Source of the DNA: Clostridiales bacterium
Lineage (GTDB): Bacteria > Bacillota_A > Clostridia > Christensenellales > Aristaeellaceae
Reading direction: 5' to 3'
Assembly (NCBI GenBank): GCA_024684665.1
Contig: JAIKWN010000049.1
Location: forward strand, 1-13,962
Length of the DNA stretch: 13,962 nt
Under the pieces are notes generated by a model. That model searched no databases. It saw only the letters and a list, made by a program, of their open reading frames with translations, and had not been told where the DNA came from. Shown one piece after another: positions 7,425 through 13,962 of this stretch (its first letter is position 1; every line of letters starts with the position of its first letter). Made by a program: the position numbers and the translations under genes.

Positions 7425-8477
7425 ATGACCTACTTAACACTTGCAAACGGCGCCGTCTTCACCGGGCGGCGCATTGGCGCGCCTACCGGATGCTCGGGGG
7501 AACTAGTCTTCACCACGGGCATGACCGGCTATCAGGAGACACTGACCGATCCCAGCTACGCCGGTCAGATTGTCATCCAGACCTTCCCCATGATCGGCAA
7601 CGTGGGAACCATTTCGAAAGATTTCGAGGGCGCGCCGGCGCTGCGCGGCTATGTCGTGCGGGAGCTGTGCACCTCCCCTTCCAATTTCCGCACCGAAGGC
7701 CCGCTTCAGGACTTCCTCGTTATGCACGGCATCTCCGGCATCGCGGGGGTGGACACCAGGGAACTTGTGCGAATCCTGCGGGAAGAAGGTGCAATGAACG
7801 CCGCCATCACTGAAGATGCCCCCGCTGATCCTGCTACACTCGTGGGGAATTTCACGACGGGCACCGTTGCCGCCGTCTCCTGTCGCACGCCCATTGTTTA
7901 CCCTGCATCCGGGGAAAAACGCTTCACTGTCGCCCTGATGGACTACGGCATGAAGAAGAGCATCGCGGCGGAGCTCTGTGCCCGGGGATGCGAGGTGATC
8001 CGCCTTCCGCAGAACACAACGGCGGAAGAAGTACTGTCGTTGCTCCCAGACGGGATTATGCTGTCGAACGGTCCTGGGGACCCGGCGGAAAATACCAGCT
8101 GCATCGCAGAGATCAGAAAGCTCCTTGGGCGCGTGCCTCTTTTCGGTATCTGCCTCGGACACCAGCTAACCGCCCTCGCTGCAGGTGGGCGCACGGAGAA
8201 GCTGAAATATGGCCATAGGGGTGCGAACCAGCCAGTGCGCGAGCTGTCCACCGGCCGCGTCTTCATCACTTCGCAGAACCACGGTTATGCTGTTGTTCCG
8301 GAAAGCCTCTCCGGCTTCGGCATCCTCTCCTACGAGAACGCAAACGACGGAAGTTGCGAAGGCGCGGACTATCCGAATCTCCGCGCCTTCACCGTCCAGT
8401 TTCATCCGGAGGCCCATGGCGGCCCCCGGGACACGGGCTTCCTGTTCGACCGTTTTCTTTCCATGATGGAGGGCTGA
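7425..8477 (+). CDS. carA: Carbamoyl-phosphate synthase small (glutaminase) subunit
   Basis: A 350-residue subunit that hydrolyses glutamine and passes ammonia to CarB for carbamoyl phosphate, feeding arginine (via ArgF, upstream) and pyrimidines. The N-terminal CPSase domain (about 1-165) has GELVFTTGMTGYQETLTDPSY and the SGIAGVDTRELVR stretch. The class I glutamine amidotransferase domain follows with the nucleophile C243 in FGICLGHQ and H327/E329 in VQFHPEA. After the catalytic H-P-E, the usual SPGP reads HGGP, a minor variant. The start has TAAGGA (7413-7418) 6 bases upstream; a 90-base gap with no clear promoter precedes it. carB begins 3 bases after its stop, so the two subunits are almost certainly co-translated. 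Confidence 0.96.
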   Translation: MTYLTLANGAVFTGRRIGAPTGCSGELVFTTGMTGYQETLTDPSYAGQIVIQTFPMIGNVGTISKDFEGAPALRGYVVRELCTSPSNFRTEGPLQDFLVMHGISGIAGVDTRELVRILREEGAMNAAITEDAPADPATLVGNFTTGTVAAVSCRTPIVYPASGEKRFTVALMDYGMKKSIAAELCARGCEVIRLPQNTTAEEVLSLLPDGIMLSNGPGDPAENTSCIAEIRKLLGRVPLFGICLGHQLTALAAGGRTEKLKYGHRGANQPVRELSTGRVFITSQNHGYAVVPESLSGFGILSYENANDGSCEGADYPNLRAFTVQFHPEAHGGPRDTGFLFDRFLSMMEG

Positions 8478-8480
8478 CCT

Positions 8481-11400
8481 ATGCCAAGAGACAGTACGAT
8501 CCGCAAGGTACTGATGATCGGAAGCGGCCCCATTGTCATCGGGCAAGCCGCCGAATTCGATTACGCCGGAGCGCAGGCCTGCCGCGTTCTGAAGGAAGAA
8601 GGGCTCAGCGTGGTGCTGGTCAATTCCAATCCGGCCACCATCATGACTGACACCCATTTGGCTGATGCCATCTATCTGGAACCACTTCTACCGGAAACGC
8701 TCGAGCGCATTATCGAAAAGGAGAGGCCGGACGGGCTGCTCGCAGGCCTCGGCGGACAGACTGCGCTGAACCTTGCCATGCGGCTGTCGCGAGACGGCAT
8801 CCTTCAGAAATACGGCGTACGCCTGCTGGGTTCACCCATCGGGGCCATCGAGCGCGCGGAGGACCGGGAGCAGTTCCGGGAGACCATGAGGCGTATCGGC
8901 CAACCCGTCGTTCCCTCGGAGATCGCAAACACGGTGGAACAGGCGCTGCGCGCCGCGGAGACCATCGGCTATCCTGTGATCGTACGACCCGCCTATACCC
9001 TAGGCGGCAGCGGCGGCGGCATTGCGGAGAATGCGGAAGCGCTGTCTATCCTCGCCCGCACCGGGCTCGACCTTTCGCCCATCACGCAGATTCTCGTCGA
9101 AAAGAGCATCGCTGGCTGGAAGGAAATCGAATTTGAAACCATGCGGGACTCGGTGGGCAACGCTATTGCTGTCTGCTCCATGGAAAACGTAGATCCTGTG
9201 GGTGTACACACCGGAGATTCCGTAGTCGTGGCTCCAGCACTTACATTAGCAGATCCGGAATACCAGATGCTGCGCAGTGCCAGCCTTGCCATGATCGATG
9301 CCCTCGGCATAGTGGGTGGCTGCAACTGCCAGTTCGCCCTCAACCCAGAGAGCTTCGAATACGCAGTGATCGAAGTCAATCCGCGCGTCTCCCGCTCCTC
9401 CGCCCTGGCCTCCAAAGCAACGGGCTATCCCATTGCAAAGGTTTCGACCCGCATCGCCCTCGGGTATACCTTGGGGGAACTTAAAAACGACATTACTGGC
9501 AAAACTTCCGCCTGCTTCGAGCCCACTCTCGATTACGTGGTGGTCAAGCTGCCCAAGTGGCCCTTTGAAAAGTTCGCTGGCAGCTCCAGAAAACTGGGCA
9601 CCCAGATGAAGGCAACCGGTGAGGTCATGGCCATTGGACAATGCTTTGAAGAGGCGCTGATGAAGGCCGTCCGGGGGGCGGAAAACAAGCTCGATACCCT
9701 GAACGCCCCGCCTCTGTCCAGCGCATCCCTCATGGAACGGCTCGGCGCCTGTGACGACCGGCGGCTCTACACGATATTCGAGGCACTGAAAGCCGGCATT
9801 TCAATAGAAGAAATCCACGCGGTCACGAAGATCGACCTCTTCTTCCTACGGAAAATGCAGGGAATGGCGGAATACGAAATGCGTATCGCCTCCGCGCTTT
9901 CCGATGAGGATTACTTCCTTGGTAAACGCATGGGTTATCCGGACGCAGCGCTCTCTCGTCTCTCTGGGCGGAAGAACCTGCCCGCGTTCCGTTATGGCTA
10001 CAAGATGGTGGACACCTGCGGCGCAGAATTTGCGGCGGAAACACCCTACTTCTACAGCAGCTGCGACGGAGCCTGCGAAGCGCGTTCTTTCGTACGCTCC
10101 GGCCAGCCCGTGGTCGCTGTACTGGGCAGTGGGCCCATCCGCATCGGGCAGGGTATCGAATTCGACTACAGCTCTGTGCACTGCGTCCGTTCCCTCCGGG
10201 AAATGGGCTACGACGTCGTCATCATCAACAACAACCCGGAAACCGTCTCTACCGACTACGACACGGCCGACCGGCTGTACTTTGAACCCCTCTGCCCCGA
10301 GGACGTTCTTTCGGTCTTGGAAGTGGAAAAGCCCGTAGGCGTGGTAGTGGCTTTCGGCGGGCAGACCGCCATAAACCTGACGGCCGCGCTGGACCGTTCG
10401 GGATACCGCATCCTCGGCACCTCCGCCGACAGCATCGACCTCGCGGAGGACCGGGAGCGCTTCGACGCCCTGCTCGAGAGTTTTTCCATTCGCCGGCCAA
10501 AGGGTGCTTCCGTCCGGGGAATGGAGGAAGCACTTGCAGCCGCAGAACGCCTCAGCTATCCGGTTTTGCTGCGCCCTTCCTACGTGATCGGTGGGCAGAA
10601 TATGACTATCTCGAGAACCAAAGAGGAGACGGAGCGGTACATGCGCCGCATTCTCGCGGGGGGCATCGAGAATCCGGTTCTCATAGACAAGTATATGCCA
10701 GGCATCGAACTGGAAGTGGATGTAATCTCTGACGGAGAGAATGTGCTCATCCCTGGCATCATGGAGCACATTGAACGTGCGGGTGTACACAGCGGAGACT
10801 CCATCGCCGTCTATCCGCCGTATAACCTAAACGACCGCTTCCTCTCCGAAATCTGCGAGCGCTCCCGCCAGTTGGCCCTGGCTCTTGGCACGAAGGGCCT
10901 CGTAAATATCCAGTACCTGATTTTCGACGGAGAGCTTTTCGTCATCGAGGTTAACCCGAGAGCCAGCCGCACCGTCCCCTACATCAGCAAGGTAACACAT
11001 GTCCCCATGACGGACCTGGCCTCCCGGGTGATGCTGGGAGAGAAGCTTCCCGACCTCGGCTACGGCACTGGGCTGTATCGTGAGCCACCCTACGTGGCGG
11101 TCAAGGTGCCAGTCTTTTCCTTCCAGAAACTCATCGACGCCAACTCCATTCTTGGCCCGGAGATGAAGAGCACGGGCGAGGTACTCGGCGTCGGCCGCAG
11201 CATGGCGGAAGCCCTTTTCAAGGGCCTGTCTGCTGCCGGCTTCTCCCTTCCCGAACGGGGCAAGCGCCCGGGTGTCCTCCTCTCCGTGGAGACCCACGAT
11301 TACCAAGAAATCCTGACGCTCGCAAAACGTCTGTCCGACCTGGGCGTGCGGCTTTACGCTACGACCGGTACGGCAGAGGCCATCGCGCACCTCGGCATAG

Positions 11401-12506
11401 AGGTCATTCCAGTGAAAAATGCCTCCGAAAGCGACGAAATCACACGGCTCATGGAATCCCATGCCATCGATTACGTCGTTTACACCGGCGCGGAAAAGGA
11501 TACGACGGTAGGCGACTACCGCGCGCTGCACCAGCGCGCAATGCAGCTGTCCATCCCCTGCCTAACTTCCCTCGACACCGCGAGCGCCCTCGCCTCTATT
11601 CTGGAGAGCGGATATACTCTGCGAAATACGGAGCTGGTGGATATCTGCCGCATGCGTCCCTGGCGGGAAACCCACCGCTTCGCGAAGATGCAGTCCTGCG
11701 GCAACGACTGCGTCTTCCTCGAAAACTTCGATGGCCGCATCACCTTCCCGGAATCCCTCTCCGTCACGCTCTGCAGCCGACACTATGGTATCGGCGCGGA
11801 CGGCCTCGTGCTGATGGAGCGCTCCACTCATGCGGATATTTCGATGCGCAGTTTCAATCCGGACGGTAGCGAGGGCAGCATGGCGGGCAACTCCATCCGC
11901 TGCGTCGCCAAATATCTGTACGACAAAGGCCTCATCCGCGCAGAAACCATAACAGTTGAAACGAAGAGCGGGCTGCACCGCCTGCGTCTCTTCACCCGGG
12001 GCGGGAAAGTATCCTCCGTATCGGTGGACATGGGCGCGGCCAGCTTCTCGGCGGCCTCACTCCCCGCGGATACGCAGGCGGCGGAACTGGTGGATGCGCC
12101 GATTACCGTCCTCGGCGAACCATTCCGGATGACAGGCGTATCTATGGGCAATCCCCACTGCGTGGTTTTCTGCGAGCGCATCGACGGGCTAGATCTTGAG
12201 TGCCTCGGCCCCGCCTTTGAGATGCATCCCCTCTTCCCAGAGAGGACCAACACGGAATTCGTCCGCGTCGTGAACCGAAGAACGCTCCGCGCCCGCGTCT
12301 TCGAGCGGGGCATCGGCGAAACTTTCGCCTGCGGAACGGGCGCCTGCGCAGCGGCTGCCGCCGCGGTGCGCCTAGGGTTCTGCGACGCTGGAACGGACAT
12401 CACAGTCAAGCTGCGGGGCGGTGACCTCACCGTGAACGTAACGCCCGAGCGCGTCCTCCTCACCGGCAACGCGGTGATGGTCTACGAAGGGGAATTTGAG
12501 TACTGA
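8481..12506 (+). CDS. carB: CarB-DapF fusion: carbamoyl-phosphate synthase large subunit joined to a diaminopimelate epimerase domain
   Basis: A single uninterrupted 1341-codon frame. Residues 1 to about 1050 are a complete CarB: the first ATP-grasp half opens with MIGSGPIVIGQAAEFDYAGAQ, an oligomerisation region follows near 400-545, the second ATP-grasp half opens with GSGPIRIGQGIEFDYSSVHC, and an MGS-like allosteric domain runs from about 935 to 1050. Typical CarB is near 1070 residues and ends there. Here a short linker (about 1051-1064) leads into a full DapF domain (about 1065-1341). CarB makes carbamoyl phosphate from ammonia, bicarbonate and two ATP; DapF normally interconverts LL- and meso-diaminopimelate for lysine and peptidoglycan. 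GGAGGG (8468-8473) precedes the ATG by 7 bases. No stop or frameshift separates the parts; an internal ATG at 11652 could yield free DapF. CarB identity is certain; activity of the DapF part is in doubt. Confidence 0.95.
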   Translation: MPRDSTIRKVLMIGSGPIVIGQAAEFDYAGAQACRVLKEEGLSVVLVNSNPATIMTDTHLADAIYLEPLLPETLERIIEKERPDGLLAGLGGQTALNLAMRLSRDGILQKYGVRLLGSPIGAIERAEDREQFRETMRRIGQPVVPSEIANTVEQALRAAETIGYPVIVRPAYTLGGSGGGIAENAEALSILARTGLDLSPITQILVEKSIAGWKEIEFETMRDSVGNAIAVCSMENVDPVGVHTGDSVVVAPALTLADPEYQMLRSASLAMIDALGIVGGCNCQFALNPESFEYAVIEVNPRVSRSSALASKATGYPIAKVSTRIALGYTLGELKNDITGKTSACFEPTLDYVVVKLPKWPFEKFAGSSRKLGTQMKATGEVMAIGQCFEEALMKAVRGAENKLDTLNAPPLSSASLMERLGACDDRRLYTIFEALKAGISIEEIHAVTKIDLFFLRKMQGMAEYEMRIASALSDEDYFLGKRMGYPDAALSRLSGRKNLPAFRYGYKMVDTCGAEFAAETPYFYSSCDGACEARSFVRSGQPVVAVLGSGPIRIGQGIEFDYSSVHCVRSLREMGYDVVIINNNPETVSTDYDTADRLYFEPLCPEDVLSVLEVEKPVGVVVAFGGQTAINLTAALDRSGYRILGTSADSIDLAEDRERFDALLESFSIRRPKGASVRGMEEALAAAERLSYPVLLRPSYVIGGQNMTISRTKEETERYMRRILAGGIENPVLIDKYMPGIELEVDVISDGENVLIPGIMEHIERAGVHSGDSIAVYPPYNLNDRFLSEICERSRQLALALGTKGLVNIQYLIFDGELFVIEVNPRASRTVPYISKVTHVPMTDLASRVMLGEKLPDLGYGTGLYREPPYVAVKVPVFSFQKLIDANSILGPEMKSTGEVLGVGRSMAEALFKGLSAAGFSLPERGKRPGVLLSVETHDYQEILTLAKRLSDLGVRLYATTGTAEAIAHLGIEVIPVKNASESDEITRLMESHAIDYVVYTGAEKDTTVGDYRALHQRAMQLSIPCLTSLDTASALASILESGYTLRNTELVDICRMRPWRETHRFAKMQSCGNDCVFLENFDGRITFPESLSVTLCSRHYGIGADGLVLMERSTHADISMRSFNPDGSEGSMAGNSIRCVAKYLYDKGLIRAETITVETKSGLHRLRLFTRGGKVSSVSVDMGAASFSAASLPADTQAAELVDAPITVLGEPFRMTGVSMGNPHCVVFCERIDGLDLECLGPAFEMHPLFPERTNTEFVRVVNRRTLRARVFERGIGETFACGTGACAAAAAAVRLGFCDAGTDITVKLRGGDLTVNVTPERVLLTGNAVMVYEGEFEY
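11673..12503 (+). other. dapF: DapF (diaminopimelate epimerase) domain within the CarB fusion
   Basis: Residues 1065-1341 of the fusion. The DapF fold motifs are present in order: FAKMQSCGND (N1075), LCSRHYGIGADGLVLM, FNPDGSEGSMAGNSIRC (M1134 to C1141), MGNPHCV, ERTNTEF, and ERGIGETFACGTGACA with C1284. Known DapF enzymes use two cysteines as acid/base; the second (C1284) is kept. The first, normally the C of MCGNG, is A1135, and the G after GN is S1138. C1141, seven residues from M1134, is also common in ordinary DapF and is not the catalytic one. The domain may be inactive, use another residue, or belong to a variant subfamily with this motif; sequence alone does not decide. Confidence 0.9.
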
Positions 12507-12535
12507 GCCCTGCTCTTTCTCATGGTCTTCTATGC

Positions 12536-12564
12536 AAGAACCGGCCTGTCGGGCCGGTTCTTTT
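12536..12564. terminator. Bidirectional intrinsic terminator between convergent genes
   Basis: An 11-bp perfect stem, AAGAACCGGCC (12536-12546) with GGCCGGTTCTT (12552-12562) around the loop TGTCG, is followed by TT on the plus strand so that the arm ends in a T-rich run. The A-rich 5' flank gives a weaker T-run on the minus strand. It lies 29 bases past the carB-dapF stop and faces the end of the minus-strand hydrolase gene, so it can end both transcripts. Confidence 0.85.
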
Positions 12565-12637
12565 GTCGGGATACAGCACAGATGCTCCATCCGGCATCCG
12601 CGTGAAATGCGGTGCAAAAACTCCCGTGAGAGCACGC

Positions 12638-13609
12638 TCAGCTGCACCTGGCCAGATCTGCCTGCAGATCCGCCAAAGCATCCACAAGCGGATACAGCGG
12701 GTTGGGGGTTGCTCCGTTCCGGAAGATGCCGTAAGGATGATCGGTATAGATGACGAAGAGGTACGGCCCACTCCCAGTATAAACGATGCCCGTGTCGTTG
12801 ATCGCGCATTCGTCGTTTTCCGGATCCCCGTCCCGGAAGCGATCCGGGATCACGGCCGCGGGATCATAGTCCTCCTCCTCGTCCAGCCCACATTCCCATC
12901 CCGCCTTGGTCTGCACGGGGTATTTTCTGCCCAGGCGCTCCTTTGTCGCGGAGGCCAGGGAATCGGCATAATAAGCGCCGAAATTCTGCTGGTCCCTGTC
13001 TCCGTTCAGGAAGCAGTACAACCGCATCCAGAGCTTCAGCATGTCCCGGGCGTTTTTGTTCCGGGGATAGGGACTATCCGCGAAAGAGGGATCAACACCT
13101 GCTTCGTGGCACCACCGGAGGATCGGTTCCTTTCCGTAAATCTCCCGGAGATTTTCGTAAGCTTCGTTGCTGGAAAGCACGATGGCGTCCCGCAGATACG
13201 CCCCACTCTCGGAAAGCACCTCCGGGCGGCTCTCCAGGAGAGCGCCCACATAGATGGCCTTCACGGTGCTTTGGGTACACATCGGGATGCCAGAACAATA
13301 CGCCGCACCGGAGCATGTCGCGAGATCCGCCAGGATCAGAGATACTTTGTGACCCCCTGCGCAGAGCGCCCGGATCTCTTTTTCCACCCTGTCCATGGTT
13401 TCCCGCGAAGGAGATTTTTTGCCAAAGGCAGCCAGTCCCTCTTCATCCCGTACCTTGTCGATCAGCTCCCGGAGTTCCGGCATGACCGGAATATATGCCC
13501 GCGCAGCTTCCCTGTCATAGGCGGGGGCTTTCCGTATTGCCTCCGTTTCCGCTTCCCGCGGGATCCGGACGGGCCCGGAGAAGGGAACGCCGTTCTTCAT
13601 TCTCGACAT
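12638..13609 (-). CDS. Class-A beta-lactamase-like serine hydrolase without signal peptide
   Basis: A 323-residue protein with the three active-site motifs of the penicillin-recognising serine hydrolase fold, correctly ordered and spaced: S114-T-V-K117 (SxxK, in [11 protein letters not shown]), S146-S-N148 (SxN, in [10 protein letters not shown]) and K235-A-G237 (KTG equivalent, in QTKAGWE). Relatives include beta-lactamases and D,D-peptidases. The start at 13609 is chosen because its promoter (-10 at 13647-13652) lies downstream of the longer in-frame start at 13681, and AAGGA lies 11 bases before it. The ATG at 13621 overlaps that ribosome site, and 13600 is also possible. None of these starts gives a hydrophobic signal peptide, so the protein looks cytoplasmic or unconventionally exported, odd for this family. 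Beta-lactam hydrolysis should not be assumed. Confidence 0.82.
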   Translation of the reverse strand: MSRMKNGVPFSGPVRIPREAETEAIRKAPAYDREAARAYIPVMPELRELIDKVRDEEGLAAFGKKSPSRETMDRVEKEIRALCAGGHKVSLILADLATCSGAAYCSGIPMCTQSTVKAIYVGALLESRPEVLSESGAYLRDAIVLSSNEAYENLREIYGKEPILRWCHEAGVDPSFADSPYPRNKNARDMLKLWMRLYCFLNGDRDQQNFGAYYADSLASATKERLGRKYPVQTKAGWECGLDEEEDYDPAAVIPDRFRDGDPENDECAINDTGIVYTGSGPYLFVIYTDHPYGIFRNGATPNPLYPLVDALADLQADLARCS

Positions 13610-13646
13610 ATGCGATACCATCCTTTCGTGCTTCCGTTGTACCCCG

Positions 13647-13675
13647 ATTGTACCGGTTTTCCTGCAGGGGATCAA
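13647..13675 (-). promoter_or_regulatory. Promoter of the serine hydrolase gene
   Basis: On the minus strand, TTGATC (13675-13670) and TACAAT (13652-13647) are separated by exactly 17 bases. Transcription would start near 13640, leaving a short leader before the start codon at 13609. It diverges from the rimO promoter about 30 bases away. Confidence 0.75.
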
Positions 13676-13702
13676 GAGCAACGAATACGCCGGTTTCCTT
13701 TC

Positions 13703-13731
13703 TTGCCCCGTGCAGCATTTTATGGTATAAT
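13703..13731 (+). promoter_or_regulatory. Promoter of rimO
   Basis: TTGCCC (13703-13708), a 17-base spacer and a perfect TATAAT (13726-13731) with a TG extension (TGGTATAAT). The leader contains a small hairpin, CGGCTT/AAGCCG (13750-13755/13759-13764), with a 3-base loop and no T-tract. The 11-mer 13721-13731 is identical to the one in the symporter promoter. Confidence 0.8.
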
Positions 13732-13788
13732 GATATTTGTGAAGTTTTGCGGCTTTATAAGCCGTTCAGCCCGGAAGGAGAGAATGCC

Positions 13789-13962
13789 TTGGCAATAACC
13801 GTAGGCCTCGTTTCGCTGGGATGCAGCAAAAACCGCGTGGATTCGGAGCAGATGCTCTGCTTCCTATCGGAAAAGGGATACCGGATCGCAAAAAATCTCG
13901 CGCGGGCAGAGGTCATCATCGTCAACACCTGCGGCTTTATCGAAGCCGCGAAGGAAGAAGCC
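13789..13962 (+). CDS. rimO: Ribosomal protein S12 methylthiotransferase RimO (N-terminal part, cut by window end)
   Basis: The first 58 codons of a radical-SAM methylthiotransferase that adds a methylthio group to an aspartate of ribosomal protein S12. The N-terminal UPF0004 domain shows [19 protein letters not shown] with C12 and [17 protein letters not shown] with C48, two of the three cysteines holding its auxiliary 4Fe-4S cluster. The SLGCSKNxVDSE and NTCGFIxxAKEE wording fits RimO rather than the tRNA enzyme MiaB. The start is TTG at 13789, with GGAAGGAG (13773-13780) 8 bases upstream; an ATG at 13784 is in a frame that stops after four codons. The remainder, including the radical-SAM CxxxCxxC motif and TRAM domain, lies beyond the window. 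Confidence 0.93.
   Translation, partial: MAITVGLVSLGCSKNRVDSEQMLCFLSEKGYRIAKNLARAEVIIVNTCGFIEAAKEEA

Noticed and set aside
7334..7813. 159-codon plus-strand frame overlapping carA
   Set aside because: Mostly covered by carA in another frame, with His/Arg-rich unrecognisable sequence.
9846..10790. 314-codon minus-strand frame
   Set aside because: Antisense to the well-conserved middle of CarB; no motifs.
12563..13798. 411-codon plus-strand frame
   Set aside because: It runs antisense over the serine hydrolase, whose three catalytic motifs, promoter and ribosome site are clear, and it continues through both divergent promoters into the rimO start.
1..13962. CRISPR arrays, tRNA or rRNA genes, insertion sequences
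   Set aside because: No regularly spaced repeats, tRNA-like folds, rRNA segments or transposase motifs were seen in either strand.

Overview
The window looks like chromosomal DNA from a fairly GC-rich Firmicute, probably a clostridial gut-type lineage. The reasons are strong AGGAGG-type ribosome sites, frequent TTG/GTG starts, extended -10 promoters, a SpoIIE-type phosphatase and the RimO sequence. The assignment is an inference from gene content and style; no rRNA or other decisive marker is present.

Layout. Bases 1-293 are non-coding or unrecognised and, in the first 180 bases, AT-richer than the rest. A monocistronic Asp/Glu-type cation symporter (354-1568) follows, with its own extended -10 promoter and a good intrinsic terminator. 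From a near-consensus promoter at 1666-1694, a run of eight same-strand genes reaches 12506: an amino-acid ABC importer (binding protein, permease, ATPase), ornithine carbamoyltransferase (argF), a membrane-anchored SpoIIE/RsbU-type PP2C phosphatase, a small EamA-like 4-TM protein, carA, and a carB fused in frame to a diaminopimelate epimerase (dapF) domain. No convincing terminator interrupts this run, and a strong bidirectional hairpin terminator at 12536-12564 closes it. Convergent to it is a minus-strand class-A-beta-lactamase-like serine hydrolase with no signal peptide (12638-13609). It shares a divergent promoter region with rimO, whose first 58 codons end the window.

How the genes fit together. 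The importer brings in a polar amino acid (glutamine, arginine and ornithine are all possible). CarA/CarB would make carbamoyl phosphate from glutamine, bicarbonate and ATP, and ArgF would transfer it to ornithine to give citrulline; carbamoyl phosphate also feeds pyrimidines. The phosphatase could couple an extracellular signal to transcription through an unlinked anti-sigma antagonist.

The most notable feature is the 1341-residue CarB-DapF fusion. It joins carbamoyl-phosphate synthesis to the lysine/peptidoglycan pathway, and the DapF part has alanine where the family normally has the first catalytic cysteine while keeping the second. Other points of interest are a repeat-rich operator-like promoter before the ABC operon, a template-strand G-quadruplex motif plus an 11-bp hairpin between the binding-protein and permease genes, and a binding protein without a lipobox cysteine.
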